Positions 5,801 to 10,456 of a stretch of DNA of 10,456 nucleotides are shown here, piece by piece. The translations under genes were made by a program, and so were the position numbers. Within the stretch, counting starts at the first letter, position 1; each line of letters begins with the position of its first letter. The DNA is from Ruminococcaceae bacterium UBA5450 (GTDB lineage Bacteria; Bacillota; Clostridia; Oscillospirales; Acutalibacteraceae), in assembly GCA_002424295.1 (NCBI GenBank), contig DIQY01000123.1, forward strand, positions 1 to 10,456, read 5' to 3'. The notes under the pieces are model-generated. The model was not told the origin of the DNA and searched no databases. It was given only the letters and a program-made list of their open reading frames with translations.

Positions 5801-7702
5801 TCAGTTATCCACATCACAGAAATCAAACTGGCTGTTATAAAGATTTGCATAGAAGCCACCTTTTTGAAGCAGCTCTTCATGCTTTCCTTTTTCAACGATA
5901 TCGCCGTCTTTCATCACGAGAATCATATCGGCATTGCGAATGGTAGAAAGACGATGCGCAATGATAAAGCTTGTTCTGCCCTCCATCAGATGGTCCATTG
6001 CTTTTTGAATGGAAATTTCCGTTCGAGTATCAACACTGGAGGTCGCTTCGTCAAGAATCAGAATCTGAGGATCTGCGAGGATTGCCCGCGCAATCGTCAA
6101 AAGCTGTTTCTGTCCCTGAGAAATATTGCTTGCTTCCTCATTTAGGATCATCTGGTAGCCGTCCGGTAGGGTGCGGACAAAGTGATCGACCTGTGCCGCT
6201 TTTGCAGCAGTAATGACCTCTTCATCGGTCGCATCGTGGCGCCCATAACGAATATTGTCGGCAATAGAAGCATTGTAGAGCCAAGTGTCCTGCAGAACCA
6301 TGCCAAAGAGGGAACGCAGGTCGCTGCGATTAAAGTCACGGATATCATAACCATCCACCAGAATGGCACCCTCATTGACGTCATAAAAACGCATCAGAAG
6401 TTTGATCATGGTGGTTTTTCCCGCGCCGGTAGGGCCGACGATGGCTACTTTTTGACCGGGAGAAACGGTAGCGGAAAAGTCATTGATGATGATTTTATCC
6501 GGGGTATAACCGAAATGCACATGTGCAAATTGGACGGAACCATTGATATGAATATTCAGATCGGTATCGGGTTTGTCGGTGTGGTTCACTGTAATGGCAT
6601 GTTCGCTTTCGGGAACTTCTTCCGGCAACTCGAGAAAATGAAAGACTCGTTCCGCGGCGGCGGCAGTAGACTGTAAAACATTGGAGATGTTGGCAACCTG
6701 GGTCAGCGGTTGTGTAAATTGGCGAACATACTGCATGAAGGCCTGAATATCGCCGAGACTTACGGTGCCGTTAATGGCGAGATAACCGCCGAGAATACAG
6801 ACAGCGACATATCCGGCATTGCCGATAAACTGCATGACCGGCATCATCAGACTGGAAAGAAATTGGCTTTTCCATGCAGAGCCGTAAAGGTTTTCATTAT
6901 AATCGGAAAACTGCTCTTTGCTCTTTTTCTCGCCGTTAAAAGCTTTTACTACAATGTGGCTGCCGTACATTTCTTCGATATGACCATTTACATGGCCAAG
7001 ATATTCCTGCTGAGAAGAAAAGTATTTTTGAGAGTGACTGACAATAAAAGCAATAAAAATTCCAGCGATCGGGATAATGCAGAGAGAAACCAGAGACATT
7101 TGCCAACTGATGGAGAACATCATAATGAGAATTCCAATCAGAGTTGTGATACTGGTGATAATCTGTGTAATTGATTGGTTAAAGCTCTGTGCAATGGTAT
7201 CAACGTCGTTTGTGATGTGGCTCAGAACTTCACCGGTTGTTGTCGTATCGTAATAGCCGAGCGGAAGGTTTTGAATCTTTGCTTCAATTTCCTTACGCAT
7301 GCGATAGGTGACTTTCATTGAAATGCCGCTCATGATCCAGCCTTGAATATAGGAAAAGAAGGCACTCATAACATAGAGGGCAACAAGAGTCAAAAGAGTG
7401 CCTGCAATTTTGGAAAAGTCAATTCCTTCTCCTGTGCCGGCAATTTGATTCATCAAACCGGAAAAAATTTCATTCGTGGCATTTCCCAACACTTTTGGAC
7501 CGATGATTGCGAAAACAGTGCTGGCGATTGCAAACAAGAAGACGACAATCAGAGCCAAGTGATATTTGCCGATATATTTGATCAGTTTGCGAATGGTGCC
7601 TTTAAAGTCTTTTGCTTTTTCACCGCGCTGCATAACGGCATTGGGGCCGTGTCCCATTGGACCTCGGTGTTTTATCGGAGGAGCGGATTTTTGGTTTTTC
7701 AT
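5801..7702 (-). CDS. ABC exporter half-transporter, active-site partner (permease-ATPase, 633 aa)
   Basis: This is a type IV (B-family, multidrug type) ABC half-transporter with an N-terminal membrane domain followed by an ATPase domain. The basic, Gly/Pro/His-containing N-terminal tail (residues 1-35) is common in this subfamily. Six membrane helices follow (the first near 48-70, others near 102-125, 178-222 and 285-335). The ATPase domain has Walker A GPTGAGKT (423-430), Q-loop Gln471, an altered signature ISQGQ (527-531) where LSGGQ is usual, Walker B ILILDEATSSVD with catalytic Glu552, and switch His583. Catalytic Glu and His are intact, so this chain supplies the working Walker motifs of the dimer. 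Its own signature faces the degenerate site. The ATG at 7702 overlaps the upstream ABC gene by 4 bases and has AAAGGAGG 8 bases away. The substrate cannot be read from sequence; antimicrobial or metabolite efflux is likely given the MarR neighbour. Confidence 0.93.
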   Translation of the reverse strand: MKNQKSAPPIKHRGPMGHGPNAVMQRGEKAKDFKGTIRKLIKYIGKYHLALIVVFLFAIASTVFAIIGPKVLGNATNEIFSGLMNQIAGTGEGIDFSKIAGTLLTLVALYVMSAFFSYIQGWIMSGISMKVTYRMRKEIEAKIQNLPLGYYDTTTTGEVLSHITNDVDTIAQSFNQSITQIITSITTLIGILIMMFSISWQMSLVSLCIIPIAGIFIAFIVSHSQKYFSSQQEYLGHVNGHIEEMYGSHIVVKAFNGEKKSKEQFSDYNENLYGSAWKSQFLSSLMMPVMQFIGNAGYVAVCILGGYLAINGTVSLGDIQAFMQYVRQFTQPLTQVANISNVLQSTAAAAERVFHFLELPEEVPESEHAITVNHTDKPDTDLNIHINGSVQFAHVHFGYTPDKIIINDFSATVSPGQKVAIVGPTGAGKTTMIKLLMRFYDVNEGAILVDGYDIRDFNRSDLRSLFGMVLQDTWLYNASIADNIRYGRHDATDEEVITAAKAAQVDHFVRTLPDGYQMILNEEASNISQGQKQLLTIARAILADPQILILDEATSSVDTRTEISIQKAMDHLMEGRTSFIIAHRLSTIRNADMILVMKDGDIVEKGKHEELLQKGGFYANLYNSQFDFCDVDN

Positions 7703-9936
7703 TCTAATTCCTCCTTTGAAAGCTGTGAAGATGCAATCTCATAATAAGTGGGGCAGGTTTCCAAAAGCTCATGATGAGTGCCGCAGCCAACAATCTTTCC
7801 TTCCTCCAGAACGATGATCTGGTCTGCATGCATAATGGTACTTATTCTCTGGGCAACCAGAAGGATTGTCGCCGTAGAAGTATAAAGATGAAGCGCTTTA
7901 CGCAGAGCAGCGTCTGTCTTAAAGTCCAATGCGGAAAAGCTGTCGTCAAACAAATAGATTTCTGCATTGGTGGCAAGCGCACGGGCAATCGAGAGTCGCT
8001 GCTTTTGTCCGCCGGAAACGTTGTTTCCGCCTTCGGAGATAGGCTCTTCCATTTTTTGCGACTTTGTATTGATAAATTCGGAAGCCTGTGCAACTTCGGC
8101 AACTTTTTCGATTTTTTCGTCGGAAGCATCCGGCGCGCCGTAACGCAAATTGGAGGCAATCGTTCCGGAGAGAAGGACTCCTTTTTGCGGAACATAGCCG
8201 ATTCGGCTGCGAAGTTCCTTTTGGGGAACTTTGCGAATGTCGCGCCCATCCACCAGGATTTCGCCGCCCGTCACATCATAAAAGCGAGGGATCAAGTTAA
8301 TCAGCGTGGATTTTCCGCTGCCGGTAGAGCCAATAAAAGCAGTGGTTTTACCTGGGCTTGCGGTAAAGGAAATGTGATTTAAAACATCTTCATCGGCGCC
8401 CTGATACCGGAAGCAGACGTCTTTAAATTCGATGATCCCTTTTTGGGATTCGTCAAAAGATTCCGGGTCCTTAGGGTCGTGGATCGAAGGCTTTGTCTCC
8501 AGCACTTCTGCAATACGGTCTCCTGCTACGGCAGCTCTGGGGAACATAATGAACATGACGGAAATCATGAGGAAGCTCATGATAATCTGCATCGCATATT
8601 GGATAAAGGCCATCATATCCCCAATCTGCATGGCGCTTTCGCTGATTTGGTGCGCTCCTACCCAGACAATCAGTAAAGAGACGCCGTTCATGATAAACAT
8701 CATGGTTGGCATCATGCAAACCATCACACGGTTAACAAAGAGCTGTGTATTTGTAAGATTTGTATTGGCGGTATCAAAGCGGTCTTCTTCAAATTTTTGA
8801 TTGCTGAAAGCGCGTGTTACCATCAAACCGCTTAAATTTTCACGGGCGACTAGGTTGAGCCGGTCTACCAGTTTCTGCATAATTTTGAATTTTGGCATGG
8901 CAACTGTGAAAATCACTAGGATTAAAGCGATCAGTAAAGCACAGGCCAGCGCAATAATCCAGGTCATGGAACCGGATTTTTTGACTGCCATGATGACTCC
9001 GCCGACTCCCATAATCGGCGCATAGCAGATCATGCGGATTCCAAAGACAAAAAACATCTGAATTTGTGTGACATCGTTGGTGGTACGGGTAATGAGAGAA
9101 GCGGTGCCAAACTTGTCAAATTCCGAGTTGGAGAAATCTTCCACATTGGAAAAGATATCCCGGCGCAGATCGCGCGAAATGCCTGCGGCGACTCTTGCGG
9201 AGATCAAACCGACCAAAACGGAGGCAATGCCGCTTGCTAATGTGATGAGCACCATCAAAAGTCCCTGATGCATAATATAATTTTGCTGAATAGAATCGGT
9301 ATTGACTCCCAATTCTTCATAAAAGTTTTTCGTTAAAATGGTCCCGCTCTGTTCCAAAAGGGACTGTTGATTCTGCTGTGCTTCTGTTCGGGCTTCGTCA
9401 ATGACGGAAGCAGGAATTTTCTGAAGCATAGGCATCATCTGATAGAGCTTTGAAAAATCAATGGCGGAAAGGTCGGAAGTGCTGCCGGAGTCTGAATTTC
9501 CCATTATAGGAGAGGAGGAACCAGACTGCGTCTGAAGACTTTTCATCGTATCAATGAAAGTCCATGTGCTTTGGCCGAAGATTTCGTTCAGGTGGCTGCG
9601 CGTTTCGGCAGAAACACCACTATTGAGCGTATAAATTTCTTCGGTGCTGTTAAGCGGATAACTGTCTTCTAGCTCTCCGACGGATTTAAGGGAATAAGAG
9701 GCATTGACATCCGTCTTTTCGTTTTCGTCCATAAAGGTTTGCAGAAAGGTCATTCCTTTTGCACTGATTGCATCGGGAGAGGCGTTTTCCACGCCCCCTT
9801 GCTGCAGACCGACATTGACAATTTGACTCATATAATTTGGCAGGTTCAAATCGCATGACGCCTGCACAAATAAAAGCACAATTGCAAAGAGAATCGGTGC
9901 CCAGTAGTGCCCGAGATATCGCATTACTTTTTTCAT
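7699..9936 (-). CDS. ABC exporter half-transporter with degenerate ATP site and large extracytoplasmic insert (745 aa)
   Basis: This is the partner half-transporter, about 150 residues longer than a standard half-transporter. The extra length is a hydrophilic segment of about 185 residues (36-222) between the first helix (about 13-34) and the second (about 224-248), which should lie outside the membrane. It holds a Ser/Gly-rich stretch near 138-157. The ATPase domain has Walker A GSTGSGKS (536-543), Q-loop Gln584 and a canonical signature VSGGQ (640-644). Walker B is LFDDSFSALD with Asp665 replacing the catalytic Glu, and Gln696 (VAQRIST) replaces the switch His. Both changes are typical of the degenerate-site chain of heterodimeric exporters. 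Its good signature would complete the active site of the 633-aa partner. The ATG at 9936 overlaps the MarR stop (ATGA). Its RBS AAAGGAGG is 13 bases away, rather far, so coupling to MarR translation probably matters. Confidence 0.93.
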   Translation of the reverse strand: MKKVMRYLGHYWAPILFAIVLLFVQASCDLNLPNYMSQIVNVGLQQGGVENASPDAISAKGMTFLQTFMDENEKTDVNASYSLKSVGELEDSYPLNSTEEIYTLNSGVSAETRSHLNEIFGQSTWTFIDTMKSLQTQSGSSSPIMGNSDSGSTSDLSAIDFSKLYQMMPMLQKIPASVIDEARTEAQQNQQSLLEQSGTILTKNFYEELGVNTDSIQQNYIMHQGLLMVLITLASGIASVLVGLISARVAAGISRDLRRDIFSNVEDFSNSEFDKFGTASLITRTTNDVTQIQMFFVFGIRMICYAPIMGVGGVIMAVKKSGSMTWIIALACALLIALILVIFTVAMPKFKIMQKLVDRLNLVARENLSGLMVTRAFSNQKFEEDRFDTANTNLTNTQLFVNRVMVCMMPTMMFIMNGVSLLIVWVGAHQISESAMQIGDMMAFIQYAMQIIMSFLMISVMFIMFPRAAVAGDRIAEVLETKPSIHDPKDPESFDESQKGIIEFKDVCFRYQGADEDVLNHISFTASPGKTTAFIGSTGSGKSTLINLIPRFYDVTGGEILVDGRDIRKVPQKELRSRIGYVPQKGVLLSGTIASNLRYGAPDASDEKIEKVAEVAQASEFINTKSQKMEEPISEGGNNVSGGQKQRLSIARALATNAEIYLFDDSFSALDFKTDAALRKALHLYTSTATILLVAQRISTIMHADQIIVLEEGKIVGCGTHHELLETCPTYYEIASSQLSKEELE

Positions 9937-10436
9937 GAAATGTGTGGTTCCTCCTTTGTATGGTCACAATCCGGCTTCCAGCTTTGAGATTCATATTTTT
10001 GACGAATCCGCAAAAGGGAGCTGTAAAGATGATCGGAAAGCGCGATCATCTGTTGGACTTCTTCTTCACTAAGTTCGTCAAATATGTCATCCACCCGTTT
10101 CATAATTTCTTTTCTATAAGCCTCAAATCTTGGTTTTGCTTCGGGCTTTAGACGGACATAAATGACGCGGCGGTCTTCCGGACAAATTGTGCGTTCAATA
10201 AATCCCTTTTTCTCCAGAGAAGAAAGCATCTGGCTTACTGCCGGGCGGCTCATATGAAAATGATGGCCGATTTCGCTGGATTTTAAGCCTTCTGGATTTA
10301 AATGCTGCGCATGGATTATCATATTTAGAGTAAAAAATTCCCCTGGGCCGAGGCCTTCCGGCCATGGAAACCAATGATGAGTACTCTTTAGCTGATGAAT
10401 AGACTCCATTAATTGCTGACGACGTTCGCGTTCCGT
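9933..10436 (-). CDS. MarR-family transcriptional regulator, probable local repressor of the ABC exporter
   Basis: This is a winged helix-turn-helix DNA-binding protein. The helix-turn-helix region is LKSSEIGHHFHMSRPAVSQM, followed by a recognition helix and linker (SSLEKKGFIERT) and the wing with the family's Asp-Arg motif (PEDRRVIYVRL). Flanking helices form the dimer interface. Proteins of this type usually repress an adjacent efflux operon and release DNA on binding a ligand. Being the first gene of the ABC operon fits autoregulation (inference). The first conventional start is the ATG at 10409 (158 aa), but it has no Shine-Dalgarno site. A strong AAAAGGAGAG lies further upstream, at correct distance from an in-frame ACG at 10436. 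The intervening codons read ERERRQQL, which looks like a normal MarR N-terminal helix, so I extend the gene to 10436 (167 aa). The last codons overlap the ABC start. Confidence 0.85.
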   Translation of the reverse strand, partial: TERERRQQLMESIHQLKSTHHWFPWPEGLGPGEFFTLNMIIHAQHLNPEGLKSSEIGHHFHMSRPAVSQMLSSLEKKGFIERTICPEDRRVIYVRLKPEAKPRFEAYRKEIMKRVDDIFDELSEEEVQQMIALSDHLYSSLLRIRQKYESQSWKPDCDHTKEEPHIS

Positions 10437-10442
10437 AAAAAT

Positions 10443-10452
10443 CTCTCCTTTT
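10443..10452 (-). promoter_or_regulatory. Strong ribosome-binding site of the MarR gene without a conventional start codon
   Basis: Minus-strand AAAAGGAGAG is followed 6 bases later by ACG (10436-10434), in frame with the regulator. No ATG, GTG or TTG lies within the normal 5-12 base window. The first in-frame ATG (10409) is 33 bases downstream. An in-frame ATT at 10442-10440 is too close to the motif. The promoter and any operator lie outside the window. Confidence 0.55.
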
Positions 10453-10456
10453 AAAA

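Noticed and set aside
5805..5813. A perfect DnaA-box-like TTATCCACA on the plus strand
   Set aside because: Single copy, inside the last codons of the ABC gene (Val-Asp-Asn), with no cluster of further boxes or origin genes nearby; most likely chance.
5695..5895. A 66-codon minus-strand frame covering the terminator and the end of the second ABC gene
   Set aside because: It overlaps the conserved C-terminus of the ABC protein in another frame, runs through the terminator hairpin, and has a low-complexity Phe/Lys-rich product.
7771..8382. Long plus-strand open frame (203 codons) opposite the ABC ATPase domain
   Set aside because: It is antisense to conserved Walker and signature motifs, its protein resembles no known family, and it has no convincing ribosome-binding site.
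9840..9936. Possible lipoprotein-like cysteine (Cys28) after the first hydrophobic segment of the 745-aa ABC chain
   Set aside because: The preceding residues are Val-Gln-Ala-Ser, so position -3 is Gln rather than Leu/Val/Ile; the segment is better explained as the first transmembrane helix.

Overview
All recognisable genes in this window lie on the minus strand, so transcription runs from high to low coordinates. Protein families, purine-rich Shine-Dalgarno sites, moderate GC content and a bacterial V-type ATPase operon point to a low-to-moderate-GC Firmicute, most likely an anaerobe of the class Clostridia (Oscillospiraceae/Ruminococcaceae-like). That placement is inference from family resemblance and was not searched.

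Region 1 (about 10456 to 5801) is a compact drug-efflux-type operon. It holds a MarR-family regulator followed by two ABC half-transporters. Both junctions are 4-nt ATGA overlaps, which suggests translational coupling. The two half-transporters have complementary defects. The first (745 aa) has Asp in place of the Walker B catalytic Glu and Gln in place of the switch His, but a normal VSGGQ signature. The second (633 aa) has normal Walker B and His but an altered ISQGQ signature. This is the hallmark of a heterodimeric ABC exporter with one active and one degenerate ATP site. The operon ends in a clear intrinsic terminator at 5748-5777.

Region 2 (about 5800 to 5596) is a 205-base intergenic stretch. 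It holds the terminator, a candidate sigma-A promoter (TTGCAT-17-TAAAAT) for the next operon and a doubtful 11-codon micro-ORF.

Region 3 (5595 to the left edge) is a V-type (A/V) ATPase operon in the order ntpF-I-K-E-C-G-A, the arrangement known from Enterococcus hirae. It encodes the peripheral-stalk coiled-coil subunits (F and E), the membrane stator (I), the rotor-ring proteolipid (K), the central-stalk parts (C and G) and the start of catalytic subunit A, which runs off the left edge. Subunits B and D should lie just beyond it. The double-hairpin proteolipid keeps all the residues that bind Na+ in the E. hirae ring, so a sodium-coupled machine is predicted.

I see no mobile element, CRISPR array, RNA gene or clearly new system. 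The points worth a second look are the missing conventional start codon at the ribosome-binding site of the MarR gene, a hairpin that can mask the ribosome-binding site of ntpE just after ntpK, the asymmetric ABC pair with its large extracytoplasmic insert, and start-site corrections for two small ATPase subunits.
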